A DNA stretch of 50,577 nucleotides from Paludibacteraceae bacterium (GCA_016292775.1 JAEDFN010000008.1:1-50577); one strand, 5' to 3'; shown: positions 8,715 to 18,534, counted from the stretch's first letter. The notes: generated by a model not told the origin, from the sequence alone. Made by a program: numbers and translations.

Positions 8715-9917
8715 TTAGAATTCGAGGTCACAATCCACCATTTCGTGCCAAGGTAGACCGCTTTCGGCCATTTTTTTGAGGAAAGGATCCGGGTCGAATT
8801 GTTCTACATTAAATACACCCGCACCGCTCCATTTTCCGGTAAGGAACATATATGCACCGGTCATAGCAGGAACGCCTGTAGTATAGCTAACGCCCTGAGT
8901 ACCTGTCTCTTTATAAGCAGCTTGATGTGAGCAATTGTTATAAATATAGTAAGTTCTCGGTTTACCATCTTTGACACCGCTGATACGGCATCCGATAGAG
9001 GTATAGCCGCTGTAGTTTTCACCGAGAGTTTCCGGAGCCGGGAGAACGGCTTTCAGGAATTGGATAGGCACGATTTTCTGACCGTTATAGTCAATTTCAT
9101 CGATACGGGCCATACCTATATTTTGTATTACGCGGAGGTGGGTAAGGTATTCTTGACCGAAAGTCATCCAGAATCTGGCTCGTTTGATAGTAGGGAAGTT
9201 TTTAACGAGCGACTCAAGCTCCTCGTGGTAAAGGAGGTAAGACTCTTTCGGGCCTATTTCCGGATAATTTACCGGTTTATGAATTTCGAGTGAACCCGTT
9301 TCCACCCATTTACCATTCTCATAGAATCTACCCTTTTGAGTAATTTCGCGGATATTTATTTCAGGGTTAAAATTAGTAGCAAAAGCTTTGTGGTGGTCGC
9401 CTGCATTACAATCCACGATATCGAGGTAATGCATTTCGTCGAAGTAATGTTTTGCGGCATAAGCGGTAAATACGCTGGTAGCACCCGGGTCGAAACCGCA
9501 ACCGAGTATAGCGCAAAGGCCTGCTTCTTTAAATCTATCGTGGAAAGCCCATTGCCAAGAATATTCGAAATGAGCTTCATCTTTAGGCTCGTAATTGGCT
9601 GTATCGAGGTAGTTACAACCGGCTTGAAGACAAGCTTCCATTATTGTAAGGTCTTGATATGGCAGGGCTACATTAATAACTAACTTAGGACCGAAACTTT
9701 TAAATAAAGCAACCAATTCAGACACATTATCAGCATCAACTTTTGCCGTTTTGATATCTACATTATAACGTTTTTTGACATCGGCAGCGATAGCATCGCA
9801 TTTACTTTTTGTGCGACTTGCCATCATAATTTCCGTAAATACATCTGTATTTTGAGCCAATTTATGGGCGACAACAGTTCCTACGCCACCGGCTCCGATA
9901 ATAAGTACTTTAGACAT
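8715..9917 (-). CDS. Carboxynorspermidine/saccharopine dehydrogenase family protein
   Basis: The 400-residue protein begins with a Rossmann fold (VLIIGAGGVGTVVAHKLA, residues 4-21) and continues as a saccharopine-dehydrogenase-like domain. The closest fit is carboxynorspermidine or carboxyspermidine dehydrogenase. In the alternative polyamine route common in Bacteroidota, that enzyme condenses aspartate semialdehyde with a diamine using NADPH, and a decarboxylase then yields (nor)spermidine. The conserved segments GCGFDPGATSVF and YNNCSHQAAY agree with this. The partner decarboxylase is not in the window. The gene is divergent from the plug-protein gene and heads a transcript that continues into pheS. 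Confidence 0.85.
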   Translation of the reverse strand: MSKVLIIGAGGVGTVVAHKLAQNTDVFTEIMMASRTKSKCDAIAADVKKRYNVDIKTAKVDADNVSELVALFKSFGPKLVINVALPYQDLTIMEACLQAGCNYLDTANYEPKDEAHFEYSWQWAFHDRFKEAGLCAILGCGFDPGATSVFTAYAAKHYFDEMHYLDIVDCNAGDHHKAFATNFNPEINIREITQKGRFYENGKWVETGSLEIHKPVNYPEIGPKESYLLYHEELESLVKNFPTIKRARFWMTFGQEYLTHLRVIQNIGMARIDEIDYNGQKIVPIQFLKAVLPAPETLGENYSGYTSIGCRISGVKDGKPRTYYIYNNCSHQAAYKETGTQGVSYTTGVPAMTGAYMFLTGKWSGAGVFNVEQFDPDPFLKKMAESGLPWHEMVDCDLEF

Positions 9918-9939
9918 AATCAGCTACTTTAAGATATTA

Positions 9940-9960
9940 CACCATTTTGGTGCAAAATTA
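9940..9960 (-). promoter_or_regulatory. -7 element and overlapping inverted repeat before the dehydrogenase gene
   Basis: TAATTTTG on the minus strand (9960-9953) matches TAnnTTTG. Immediately downstream CACCA-TTT-TGGTG (9940-9952) is a perfect 5-base inverted repeat covering the expected transcription start, the position of a typical operator. No regulator gene is nearby, so an operator role is only a guess. I see no clear -33 TTTG. Confidence 0.45.
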
Positions 9961-9984
9961 CAAAAAAATTCTGTACTACAACTC

Positions 9985-10016
9985 TTTGGTCATACTATTT
10001 TTTTTTCATAACTTTG
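9985..10016 (+). promoter_or_regulatory. Bacteroidota-type promoter for the plug-protein gene
   Basis: TTTG (9985-9988) and TAACTTTG (10009-10016) match the -33 and -7 consensus elements with 20 bases between them. The expected start near 10022 gives a short leader to the ATG at 10042, or about 65 bases to the GTG at 10087. Confidence 0.8.
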
Positions 10017-10041
10017 CCACAGAATAAAATATCCGTTTTTG

Positions 10042-11343
10042 ATGTTTTTTACCTTTAAAACGGTAAATAAATTCTGCGAAATTTTGGTGAAAAAGGTTAT
10101 AGTATTATCCGTTTTTTTATTGCTCAGCACTATTGTTTTATATCCATATACATATAGAACACAAGCATTTAGCGGCAATATTCACACATTGCAAGTATTA
10201 CGTGAAGGGGAGCGTTACGGCACTCCTGTGGTAGATTTGCAATCAGGGCAAGCCATATCTATTTCTTTCGATGAAACAGGCTATATTTCGTCAAATTTTC
10301 ACTATAAAATCATTCATTGCAATTCAAATTGGGAGCAATCTTCACTCTCTTCGATGGAATATTTAGATGGATTTGACGGAAATTCCATAACAAATTACGA
10401 TTATTCTATTAACACTACAGTCAATTACATCCACTATCAATTATCGTTACCGAACGAAGATGTGCAATTCAAGGTCAGTGGCAATTATGCTGTGATTATA
10501 GCAAAGGACAATGATTTTGAAAACGGAGTTGTAGCCTGTGCATGCTTCACGATAGTAGAGCCGATGGCACGCATAAACGCCACTATTTCGGGCAACACGA
10601 TGAAAGAGATAAACGGCAAATACCAGCAGTTGCAAATCGACATCGATATAGATCAATTAAAGTCGGTCAATCCGATGCATGATTTTATGCTGATAGTAAA
10701 GCAGAACGGCAGAGAAGACAACCAGGTCACCCTTACATCGCCGAGCTCTATATTATCTAACAAAATAAGTTACAGTAACTTACAAGAGCTGATTTTTGAG
10801 GGAGGCAATCAATATCGCACAATAGACTTTTCGAGTCGTTACACCTACGGCAGCGGGATAGACCGCATAAGGTATGAAGATGGAGAGTATCACGTATATT
10901 TAGAGCCTGCGCAAACGAGAGCCGACAAGCGAGAGACCTACAATATTGATGCACATGGAGATTATGCCATCAACTACCAAGATGGAGAGGAGAGTGATTT
11001 GGAGGCGGACTATATGTGGGTGCATTTCTACCTGCCATTAGAGAAGCCATTTCTCTCGGGAAGCATGAATATCATGGGGCGATTTACCGGAAATATTATT
11101 GGAGAAGAGAGCAAAATGGAGTATGATTTTACTCGCAAATACTACTATAAATCGTATTTTTTAAAACAAGGAGGATACAATTATATATATGTATTCCTAC
11201 CGAAGGGAGGAAGCCAAGCCACCCAGATACCGATAGAAGGAAGTTTTTGGCAAAGTTCGAATCAATATGAGATATACTTGTATTACAAGCCATTAGGCAG
11301 TAGATACGAGCGACTTGTAGGGTATAACATTGTAAAAAATTAA
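10042..11343 (+). CDS. Type IX secretion system plug protein (DUF5103)
   Basis: The protein matches the Bacteroidota family formerly called DUF5103, whose Flavobacterium member plugs the periplasmic side of the SprA secretion pore when no substrate is engaged. It is about 433 residues and mostly beta-strand. A hydrophobic segment near the N-terminus (VLSVFLLLSTIVLYPYTY) should be the signal peptide. Two starts are possible: ATG at 10042 gives a long n-region, while GTG at 10087 gives a more usual MKKVIVLSV start; an upstream TTG at 10039 is unlikely. The promoter just upstream and the gap of only 16 bases to the TonB-dependent receptor gene suggest that this gene leads the four-gene run. Confidence 0.8.
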   Translation: MFFTFKTVNKFCEILVKKVIVLSVFLLLSTIVLYPYTYRTQAFSGNIHTLQVLREGERYGTPVVDLQSGQAISISFDETGYISSNFHYKIIHCNSNWEQSSLSSMEYLDGFDGNSITNYDYSINTTVNYIHYQLSLPNEDVQFKVSGNYAVIIAKDNDFENGVVACACFTIVEPMARINATISGNTMKEINGKYQQLQIDIDIDQLKSVNPMHDFMLIVKQNGREDNQVTLTSPSSILSNKISYSNLQELIFEGGNQYRTIDFSSRYTYGSGIDRIRYEDGEYHVYLEPAQTRADKRETYNIDAHGDYAINYQDGEESDLEADYMWVHFYLPLEKPFLSGSMNIMGRFTGNIIGEESKMEYDFTRKYYYKSYFLKQGGYNYIYVFLPKGGSQATQIPIEGSFWQSSNQYEIYLYYKPLGSRYERLVGYNIVKN

Positions 11344-11359
11344 TAAACAAAAAATACTT

Positions 11360-14224
11360 ATGAAAAGAATCTACTCATTCTTACTGTTTTCAATAGCCTT
11401 TTGCGCCACATTATTGTCGCAAAACACCATTAAAGGCGTTGTAAAAAACAGTTCAAACCAAGAGCCAGTAGCGGGAGTAACCGTTACATTATCCGTTGAT
11501 AAAAGTCAAACTACCACAAATCAAAAAGGAGAATTTGAGTTTAAGACGGACAAGACCGGGGATGCTGTATTGACATTTTACGGTAGCAATATGATAAATC
11601 ATCAGTTGATTATCTCCATCAACGGCAAAGTGACGGAGATAGGAGATGTAATGTTGATGCCTAATGTACAAAACAGTTCCAAAGAAGATATTATATTAAA
11701 CATTTCGGAGAATGAGTTGGACGACGAAGGCTCATCAAGTCAGAATGTAAGTACCTTACTATCGTCAAAGGGCGATGTATTTACATCAAACGCTTCATAC
11801 ACATTCAGTCCTATGCGATTTAGAACCAGAGGCTTAGATGGCAAATACAACAATACGTATATTAATGGTATATTAGTCAATGATGCAGAGAAAGGCTTTT
11901 TCACCTATAGTCAGATAGGCGGATTGAACGATATGGTACGTTCGAAAGAGAATGTCAATGCTACAGAAGCGGCCTCGTTTACTTTTGGAAATGTAGGAGG
12001 AGCAGTTAGTATAAATGCAAGAGCATCAGCAATACGCAAAGGCTTTAAAGTAAGCCAAGTAGCATCAAACCGCACCTACGTTACCCGCACAATGGCAACC
12101 TATGCCACCGGCATGATGGACAACGGGTGGGCATTTGCCGTATCAGCCTCTTATCGTTGGGGTAACTCCGGATATACCGAAGGAACATTCTATGATGCAT
12201 GGGCATTTGCTGCAGCAGCAGAGAAAAGAATCAACGACAAGCACTCATTATCACTTACATTGATGGGAGCCCCTACAAAACGCGGACAACAAGCGGGATC
12301 AACCCAAGAGGCATACGACCTTACTCCGAAAAGAACATTCTTCAGAACGGAGAGTTCTCGCTATGGAAACAACTTTTACAACGCCAACTGGGGATATCAA
12401 AACGGCGTAGTACGAAATGCAAAACAGGTAAAAACATTCACCCCTATCGCCATATTGAGTCACGAATGGAAAATAGACGATATTTCAAAACTCACTACAT
12501 CAATAGGATACAAATGCCAGATGGATGGTCGCACGGCGATGAACTGGTACAAAGCTGCAGACCCGAGACCGGACTATTACAGAAACCTGCCAAACTATCA
12601 TATCACTATGGACAATCCTGCAGCTGCAGAAGTTAGAGAAGAGCTGTGGCGCACCGACGAATCTTACCGTCAAGTGAATTGGGATAGAATGTATCAAACC
12701 AACTATCTTGCCAATGAAACCGGCAAGTCGGGTCGTTATATGATAGAAAACCGCCGTAACGACCAACAGGTTATTACCGCCAATTCCGTATTAAACTACA
12801 CATTCTCGGAAAATTACAAACTCGATGCCGGAGTGGAATTGCAATCTACTCTTGCCAACCATTACAAATTGGTTGACGACCTATTAGGCGCAAATTATTG
12901 GTTGGATATTGACCAATACGGAGAGAGAGATAATCCCGGCGACCCGAATTTCATGCAAAACGACCTCGATAATCCGAATCGTAAAGTATATGTAGGCGAC
13001 AAATTCGGATACAACTATAAGATATTTACAAACAGCGCAAAATTGTGGGGACAATTTACATATAGTCACACCAATTTAGACGTATATGCCGGTGTACAAT
13101 TAGCATATTCCAACTTCTGGAGAGAGGGACTTATGCGAAACGGACGAGCATCCGAAGACATCACAATGGCAAGTACCCTCAACGGCAAATGCTACGCACA
13201 AAATTGGATTAAGACAGTGAACGGAAGTTATGGTAACAGCCCCGTACAAAACTTCATTACCTATGCAGCCAAAGCAGGTATCAACTACCGCATTACAGGT
13301 CGCCACATTCTCACCTTTAATGCAGCCTACGGCACCAACCCTATATTGGCCAATAACGCTTATTTCTCTCCGAGAGTAAAAGCCAATTTGATACCACTTG
13401 TAGGACTTAACCCGGAGACCTATCTCAATTTAGACCTCTCGTACTATATCCGTACCCCGATAGTTAACGGACGAATCACTGTTTACAACACTATGTTCTG
13501 GAATTCAACAGACTTAAGTTCGTTCTACAACGACGAATACAACACCTTTGTTAATTTTGCGATGTATAACTTCAACAAGCGCCATACCGGATTGGAATTA
13601 GGTTTGGAATTCAACGTAGCCAATGGCTTCACTATCGACGCTATAGCAGCAGTAGGAGAGAATATCTACACCTCCGACCCAACAGCCACTATCAGTATGG
13701 AGAACGGCATCAATCCTGACGTAGAGCGCATTATCCACTGCAAAGGGTTCCACTTGGATGGAGCACCGGAAATTGCCACAAGCATAGGTTTCCACTATTT
13801 CCACCCAAGCTACTGGTTCTTCGACGTAAACGTCAACTACTTTGCAAACACATATTTGGATTTCAACCCTTTACGTCGTACTGACGAAGCAATAGCCGGT
13901 TTAAATCCTGAGAAAGAGCAAGATGCTATATTGATAAACAGAATAACACAACAAGAGAAACTAAACACAGGCATCGTACCTATCACCGTTGACGCATCGA
14001 TAGGAAAATCCATCCGTATTAATTACAAATACTTTATCAACATCAACTTAAGTGCTTCCAATATCTTCAACAACACCAAAATAAAGACCGGAGGATACGA
14101 GCAAAGTCGCTTTAGTACAACAAACTCATACACAGATAGAGAGACATACTTAAATCGTTTTCCACCGAAATATTTCTACGCATATGGAGCAACGATTTAT
14201 CTCAATGTAGGATTCCGTTTTTAA
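11360..14224 (+). CDS. TonB-dependent outer-membrane receptor with carboxypeptidase-like N-terminal domain
   Basis: This 954-residue outer-membrane protein has a signal peptide ending near LLSQ (about residue 20), a CarboxypepD_reg-like domain (about 22-105, GVVKNSSNQEPVAGVTVTL), a plug domain (about 115-225) containing the text MRFRTRGLDGKYNNTYINGI, and a long beta-barrel that ends in the aromatic NVGFRF, typical for outer-membrane insertion. It lacks the SusC-type signature and no susD follows, so it is a separate transporter class. The ligand is unknown. The genes after it encode two exported lipoproteins with DUF5689 and choice-of-anchor domains, a combination seen in Bacteroidales. Confidence 0.88.
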   Translation: MKRIYSFLLFSIAFCATLLSQNTIKGVVKNSSNQEPVAGVTVTLSVDKSQTTTNQKGEFEFKTDKTGDAVLTFYGSNMINHQLIISINGKVTEIGDVMLMPNVQNSSKEDIILNISENELDDEGSSSQNVSTLLSSKGDVFTSNASYTFSPMRFRTRGLDGKYNNTYINGILVNDAEKGFFTYSQIGGLNDMVRSKENVNATEAASFTFGNVGGAVSINARASAIRKGFKVSQVASNRTYVTRTMATYATGMMDNGWAFAVSASYRWGNSGYTEGTFYDAWAFAAAAEKRINDKHSLSLTLMGAPTKRGQQAGSTQEAYDLTPKRTFFRTESSRYGNNFYNANWGYQNGVVRNAKQVKTFTPIAILSHEWKIDDISKLTTSIGYKCQMDGRTAMNWYKAADPRPDYYRNLPNYHITMDNPAAAEVREELWRTDESYRQVNWDRMYQTNYLANETGKSGRYMIENRRNDQQVITANSVLNYTFSENYKLDAGVELQSTLANHYKLVDDLLGANYWLDIDQYGERDNPGDPNFMQNDLDNPNRKVYVGDKFGYNYKIFTNSAKLWGQFTYSHTNLDVYAGVQLAYSNFWREGLMRNGRASEDITMASTLNGKCYAQNWIKTVNGSYGNSPVQNFITYAAKAGINYRITGRHILTFNAAYGTNPILANNAYFSPRVKANLIPLVGLNPETYLNLDLSYYIRTPIVNGRITVYNTMFWNSTDLSSFYNDEYNTFVNFAMYNFNKRHTGLELGLEFNVANGFTIDAIAAVGENIYTSDPTATISMENGINPDVERIIHCKGFHLDGAPEIATSIGFHYFHPSYWFFDVNVNYFANTYLDFNPLRRTDEAIAGLNPEKEQDAILINRITQQEKLNTGIVPITVDASIGKSIRINYKYFININLSASNIFNNTKIKTGGYEQSRFSTTNSYTDRETYLNRFPPKYFYAYGATIYLNVGFRF

Positions 14225-14245
14225 CTAATATAGGAGGAAAAGAAA

Positions 14246-15088
14246 ATGAAAAGAATACATTATATATTATATTTAGCAATATTATTTGTAGCCATATCAT
14301 GTAACAATTATCCGATTTCGGAGCCTCAAAAGCCTGAATTTACATTACAAGAAGGCGACGAACTGATAAGTATAGAAGCGCTGAAATTGCGCCACACTGT
14401 AGGAAACACACCTACCTACATTGCCGACAACGTATATATCAAAGGGATAGTAACCGGAGATGATGAAAGTGGAAACATCTACAAGAGCATCTATATACAA
14501 GATGAAACCGGCGGACTCAATCTTGCCATCGACCAAGTAAACCTCTACAACCACATGCCAAGAGGGCAAGAGGTATATGTACGACTTCAGGGAATGTTTA
14601 TCGGAGATTACAACAATATGTATCAATTAGGAGACACCGTCACCGACGAAGTATACGGTTTGGAAATGAGCCGCTACGATTGGTCGAATGAATATATGAC
14701 AGACTCATTAGGCAATAGCACCAAGCACTTCTTCTGCAACGGGTGGCCTGATATAAATAAAGTTCCTGCACCGATAGAGATTACCTCATCGGCAGAGATA
14801 ACTTCAGATATGTACGGCATGTTGGTAACACTGAAAAACATCACCTTTAAGGATGCCGTATCAGGTATACTCCCATGGTCTATTTCCGAGCAAACCGTAA
14901 ATCGCACGGCAACATTCCTCAAAGACGGCTCCACAATAATAGTGAGAACCAGCGGATATAGCAATTTCTACGCCGATTATATTCCGTTAGGAACAGGAGA
15001 AATTACAGGAATATTAGCATTATTCGGCACTACTCAGCAATTCTATCTACGTGATAGAAACGATATAGGTACATTTATAGAACAATAA
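14246..15088 (+). CDS. DUF5689 domain lipoprotein
   Basis: The 280-residue protein has a lipoprotein signal with lipobox AISC (Cys19), so it is probably anchored in the outer membrane or displayed on the surface. The mature part fits DUF5689, an OB-fold-like family with text such as VYIKGIVTGDDESGN and IYIQDETGGLNL. It is usually encoded after a TonB-dependent receptor, as here. Its biochemical role is unknown. A strong AGGAGG sits at 14232-14237, 8 bases before the ATG; this is unusual because Bacteroidota rarely use Shine-Dalgarno sites. It lies 21 bases after the receptor gene and 23 bases before the next gene, so it is within one operon. Confidence 0.8.
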   Translation: MKRIHYILYLAILFVAISCNNYPISEPQKPEFTLQEGDELISIEALKLRHTVGNTPTYIADNVYIKGIVTGDDESGNIYKSIYIQDETGGLNLAIDQVNLYNHMPRGQEVYVRLQGMFIGDYNNMYQLGDTVTDEVYGLEMSRYDWSNEYMTDSLGNSTKHFFCNGWPDINKVPAPIEITSSAEITSDMYGMLVTLKNITFKDAVSGILPWSISEQTVNRTATFLKDGSTIIVRTSGYSNFYADYIPLGTGEITGILALFGTTQQFYLRDRNDIGTFIEQ

Positions 15089-15111
15089 AAAACCATTAAA
15101 AATATATCAAA

Positions 15112-16566
15112 ATGAAACAGATTAAATTTTTATTATTAGCATTGGTAGTTATAATGGCTACCGCATGTCCACCTATAGACATTCCTCCAACACCAGGTAC
15201 CGGAGGTGAAACCGAAAAAGGTGATGGCACTTTTGAAAAACCATATAGTGTAGAAGAGGCAAGTAAAAAGAACGGTGAAGCTTACATCAAAGGTTACATT
15301 GTAGGATTTATGGAAGTGAGTCTTAATTCACCTGTATTCTCTGCAGAAACCGACTCCGTAAATACAAATATCATCATTGCCGACACTACAGAAAATGTAA
15401 CACTCTACATGCCTGTACAATTACCAAGCGGAGAGATTAGAGATGCCCTTAATTTATTGGATAACAAAGACATATTAAATAAAGAAGTAATTCTTTACGG
15501 ACAAATAACAACATATTTCGGTATGCCGGGTATCCGCGGTACATCATACGCTTTAATAGACGGCAATGAGTATGGAAACAAACCTATTTCAGACGAAGAC
15601 ATTATCTTTACACAAACATTCAGCACAGACCTCGGCACATTTACTGAATATAGCGTAAGTGGCGATCAGACTTGGTATGTAGATACAAAATACGGATATG
15701 CAATGATAACCGGTTATGTAAACAATACTAACCTCGCCAATGAAGACTGGCTTATCAGTCCTGAAATTTCATTGGAAGGATACACCGAAGCAAAACTAAA
15801 TTTCGACCACGTAATCAGATATTTTGCAAAACCAAACGAAGAAGCCAATGTATTGATTTCTGAAAACTACACAGAAGGTGACCCTAATAGTGCTACATGG
15901 ACAGTTCTTCCTACCGAATTTGCTAACTCCGGAGATTGGACTACCAACCGCTCTAACGACATTGACTTAACTCCATATCTCGGTAAAAAATTCAAAATAG
16001 CATTCCGCTATATCTCTACAGCATCAAAAGCCGGAACATGGGAGATTAAAGCAGTAAACGTTATCAATGCCAAAGCCGAAGACCCATATGCAGGAGTAAT
16101 CTTCCACGAATCATTCACAAAATCGCTCGGACAATTCACTACTCAAAACAATGTATTACCAAGCGGATTAACTGATATTTGGACATTCGATTCAAATTAT
16201 CAATGTGCAAAAGGAACCGGATATTCCGGAGGTAAACAAAATGCAGAAGGATATCTCATTTCTCCTGAAATCGACCTTAGCTCCGTTATTTCAGCAACAA
16301 TGACATTCGAAAATGCCGGAAACTATTTCGTAGACCCAAGTCAAGAACTTACATTATGGGTTACTACAAATAGCTCTGCTACAGCTGTAGATGATACTTG
16401 GACTAAAGTGACAATTGACAAATACTCATCAGGAAGCTTTGCTTTCACAACATCAACAGTAGACCTCGGTAATTATTGCGGATCAAAAATAAAATTTGCA
16501 TTCGGATACTACAGCACTGAAGACATGTGCGGAACATGGGAACTCAGAAACTTAGAGATAAAATAA
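15112..16566 (+). CDS. Surface lipoprotein with DUF6359-like and two choice-of-anchor J domains
   Basis: The 484-residue protein starts with a lipoprotein signal and lipobox ATAC (Cys19) followed by a proline/glycine-rich spacer. Residues about 40-145 resemble the DUF6359/OB-fold domain (GEAYIKGYIVGFM). Two related beta-sandwich domains follow at about 165-310 and 325-483, each containing a W(Y/T)-LISPEI(S/D)L text and ending in GTWE, as in choice-of-anchor J or cleaved-adhesin domains, which often bind carbohydrate. It is probably a surface binding partner of the TonB-dependent receptor two genes upstream; that is inference from the operon. A strong terminator follows. Confidence 0.78.
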   Translation: MKQIKFLLLALVVIMATACPPIDIPPTPGTGGETEKGDGTFEKPYSVEEASKKNGEAYIKGYIVGFMEVSLNSPVFSAETDSVNTNIIIADTTENVTLYMPVQLPSGEIRDALNLLDNKDILNKEVILYGQITTYFGMPGIRGTSYALIDGNEYGNKPISDEDIIFTQTFSTDLGTFTEYSVSGDQTWYVDTKYGYAMITGYVNNTNLANEDWLISPEISLEGYTEAKLNFDHVIRYFAKPNEEANVLISENYTEGDPNSATWTVLPTEFANSGDWTTNRSNDIDLTPYLGKKFKIAFRYISTASKAGTWEIKAVNVINAKAEDPYAGVIFHESFTKSLGQFTTQNNVLPSGLTDIWTFDSNYQCAKGTGYSGGKQNAEGYLISPEIDLSSVISATMTFENAGNYFVDPSQELTLWVTTNSSATAVDDTWTKVTIDKYSSGSFAFTTSTVDLGNYCGSKIKFAFGYYSTEDMCGTWELRNLEIK

Positions 16567-16590
16567 TATCATAACTCATAAAAGAATTTT

Positions 16591-16630
16591 AGGTGACTTC
16601 AAAAAAAAGATTGAAGTCACCTATTTTTTT
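16591..16630 (+). terminator. Intrinsic terminator of the receptor/lipoprotein operon
   Basis: AGGTGACTTCAA (16591-16602) pairs perfectly with TTGAAGTCACCT (16611-16622) across an 8-base loop, followed by ATTTTTTT. Confidence 0.93.
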
Positions 16631-16646
16631 ATCCACATTAAAGTAG

Positions 16647-16654
16647 TAAATTTG
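16647..16654 (+). promoter_or_regulatory. Probable -7 element for the DUF2027/Smr gene
   Basis: TAAATTTG matches TAnnTTTG and lies 16 bases before the ATG. The -33 position falls in the T run of the preceding terminator, without an exact TTTG. Confidence 0.55.
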
Positions 16655-16670
16655 CAAAAAAATAGAAAAC

Positions 16671-17744
16671 ATGGCAAATAGCGTTAAAATAGGCGATAAA
16701 GTACGATTTATCAATGCAAAAGGAGGCGGAATAGTAAGAAAATTCCAGTCGAAAACCGTTGTTCTCGTTGAAGAAGAAGACGGATTTGAAACGCCGGTAC
16801 TTATATCGGAAGTAGTAGTGGTAAAAGAGACCGACAAATATAACTTCCCAATTGAAGAAAAAAAGAGCACAAAAGAGGAAGAAGAACTACCCGCTATCAA
16901 CACTACGGAAAAAGAAGAAGATTATTCATGGGATGAGAATGAAGAGACCCGTGAAGGCGAGGAATTAACTCTATACTTTGCATATATCCCTGTGGAAATC
17001 AAACAATTGCAAACTACCGACATGGATCTATATTTAGTTAACGACAGTAATTACTTCATTCGTTTCTGTATACAGACCAAATCGGAAGAAAAATATATCA
17101 TCAAATACCAAGATATGGTTGAACCACAAACCACATTATGGCTCGACAAAATATCAAAAGAGAGTGTTAACGACTACGAAGAGATGAAGTTTCAGGCCTT
17201 TGCCTACAAACGTACAGCCTTTAATCCAAAACCTGCCATAGACATAACACTTAAGTTAAACCCCGTAAAATTTTACAAACTCCACACCTTTAAAGAGACC
17301 GAATATTTCGACAAACCGGCAATGCTGCAAACAATAATTTATCACGACATTTTGGATTTGAACAATACGATAAGTGCGGAAAAGATACAAGAAGCGATAA
17401 ATTCAAAAGAAGCAGAAGATAGACCAAAAAAGAAACCGATAGAGAAAAGACAAAATAAAAACGACATCATCGAACTCGACCTACACATCAACGAGCTTCT
17501 CGAGAATACCAACGGGATGACGAGAAGCGATATACTCAAATATCAAGTAGCCGAAGCGGAAAAACTCATTAGTAAACACCTCAAACACAAAGGTCAGAAG
17601 ATAGTGCTCATACACGGCAAAGGAGAAGGAATACTGAGAGCGGAGATTGAGAAGTTGATAAAATACAAATTCAAAAAATGCGAATATCGAGACGCCTCAT
17701 TCCAACAATACGGATTTGGTGCCACAATGGTAATAATACATTAA
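16671..17744 (+). CDS. DUF2027 protein with C-terminal Smr domain
   Basis: The 357-residue cytoplasmic protein carries the Bacteroidota DUF2027 region, which opens with a small SH3/KOW-like segment (VKIGDKVRFINAKGGGIVRK) and a charged linker. It ends in an Smr domain (about 268-357) with LDLHI and IHGKGEGILR, the two hallmark motifs. Smr domains act as endonucleases or bind nucleic acid and are often linked to mismatch repair, recombination or ribosome rescue. The exact role of the DUF2027 form is not known. It starts a run with the methyltransferase (24-base gap) and the cobalamin adenosyltransferase. Confidence 0.88.
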   Translation: MANSVKIGDKVRFINAKGGGIVRKFQSKTVVLVEEEDGFETPVLISEVVVVKETDKYNFPIEEKKSTKEEEELPAINTTEKEEDYSWDENEETREGEELTLYFAYIPVEIKQLQTTDMDLYLVNDSNYFIRFCIQTKSEEKYIIKYQDMVEPQTTLWLDKISKESVNDYEEMKFQAFAYKRTAFNPKPAIDITLKLNPVKFYKLHTFKETEYFDKPAMLQTIIYHDILDLNNTISAEKIQEAINSKEAEDRPKKKPIEKRQNKNDIIELDLHINELLENTNGMTRSDILKYQVAEAEKLISKHLKHKGQKIVLIHGKGEGILRAEIEKLIKYKFKKCEYRDASFQQYGFGATMVIIH

Positions 17745-17768
17745 AGTTACATCAATTTATACAATAAT

Positions 17769-18533
17769 ATGGACTTGCTATTTGCAATAAAAACGAGGAT
17801 AAAATATCTGCTCCATGCCCGCTATTGGCAAGGACATAGAGTACACTCTCCATACACCTTTGATTTGATTACCAACACCATATATTCACAATATCCCTAT
17901 TATAGTTTTACTGCGATAGAGAAAATCAGACGAGAATTACTGAGTAATAGAAAAAAAATATCATTAAAAGGAAGGACAACTACAGTAAGTAAAGAGCTCA
18001 AGCGAAGCAGTAAATCGCCGAAATACGCACAATTATTACAACGACTTGCCGCCAATAACGATGCAAAAACGATAGTTGAATTAGGCACCAATATGGGAAT
18101 CAGCACCCTCTATTTGGCATCAAACAACACCAAAGCACGAGTAATAACATACGAAAGAGAGAAGGCATTAACTGCAATAGCAAAAGAAAACATAAATAAG
18201 ATAGGACTACAAAACATAGAGATAATAGAAGGCGATATCGACACTACCCTACCCGCCACGATAAGTAAAATAGACGATATCGACCTATTATTCATAGATG
18301 CCAACCACACCTACGAAGCCACAAAGCGATATTACAATACATTCAAATCCCATAAAAGCGACAAAGCCATCTTTGTAATAGACGACATACATTGGTCACC
18401 CGACATGGAAAAAATTTGGAAAGAAATAATATCGGAAAAAGAGGTTCGACTCTCTATCGACCTTTTTAGTATGGGAATAGTAATCTTTAATAACGAATTA
18501 AAAAAACAACATTATATAGTTAATTACTTGTAA
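17769..18533 (+). CDS. Class I SAM-dependent methyltransferase, O-methyltransferase-like
   Basis: The 254-residue protein has a Rossmann-type methyltransferase domain with motif I TIVELGTNMGISTLYLA in the middle, an acidic motif ITYEREKAL, and the metal or substrate motif DIDLLFIDANHTYEA followed by FVIDDIHWSPDM. This pattern is that of the Methyltransf_24/O-methyltransferase group found widely in Bacteroidota. The N-terminal text YWQGHRVHSPYTFDLI is typical of the Bacteroidota subgroup. The substrate is unknown. The next gene begins one base after its stop, so the two are tightly linked. Confidence 0.8.
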   Translation: MDLLFAIKTRIKYLLHARYWQGHRVHSPYTFDLITNTIYSQYPYYSFTAIEKIRRELLSNRKKISLKGRTTTVSKELKRSSKSPKYAQLLQRLAANNDAKTIVELGTNMGISTLYLASNNTKARVITYEREKALTAIAKENINKIGLQNIEIIEGDIDTTLPATISKIDDIDLLFIDANHTYEATKRYYNTFKSHKSDKAIFVIDDIHWSPDMEKIWKEIISEKEVRLSIDLFSMGIVIFNNELKKQHYIVNYL

Positions 18534-18534
18534 A

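Noticed and set aside
12199..12636. A 145-codon open frame inside the TonB-dependent receptor gene
   Set aside because: It is a same-strand shifted frame of a clearly coding gene, with no family similarity.
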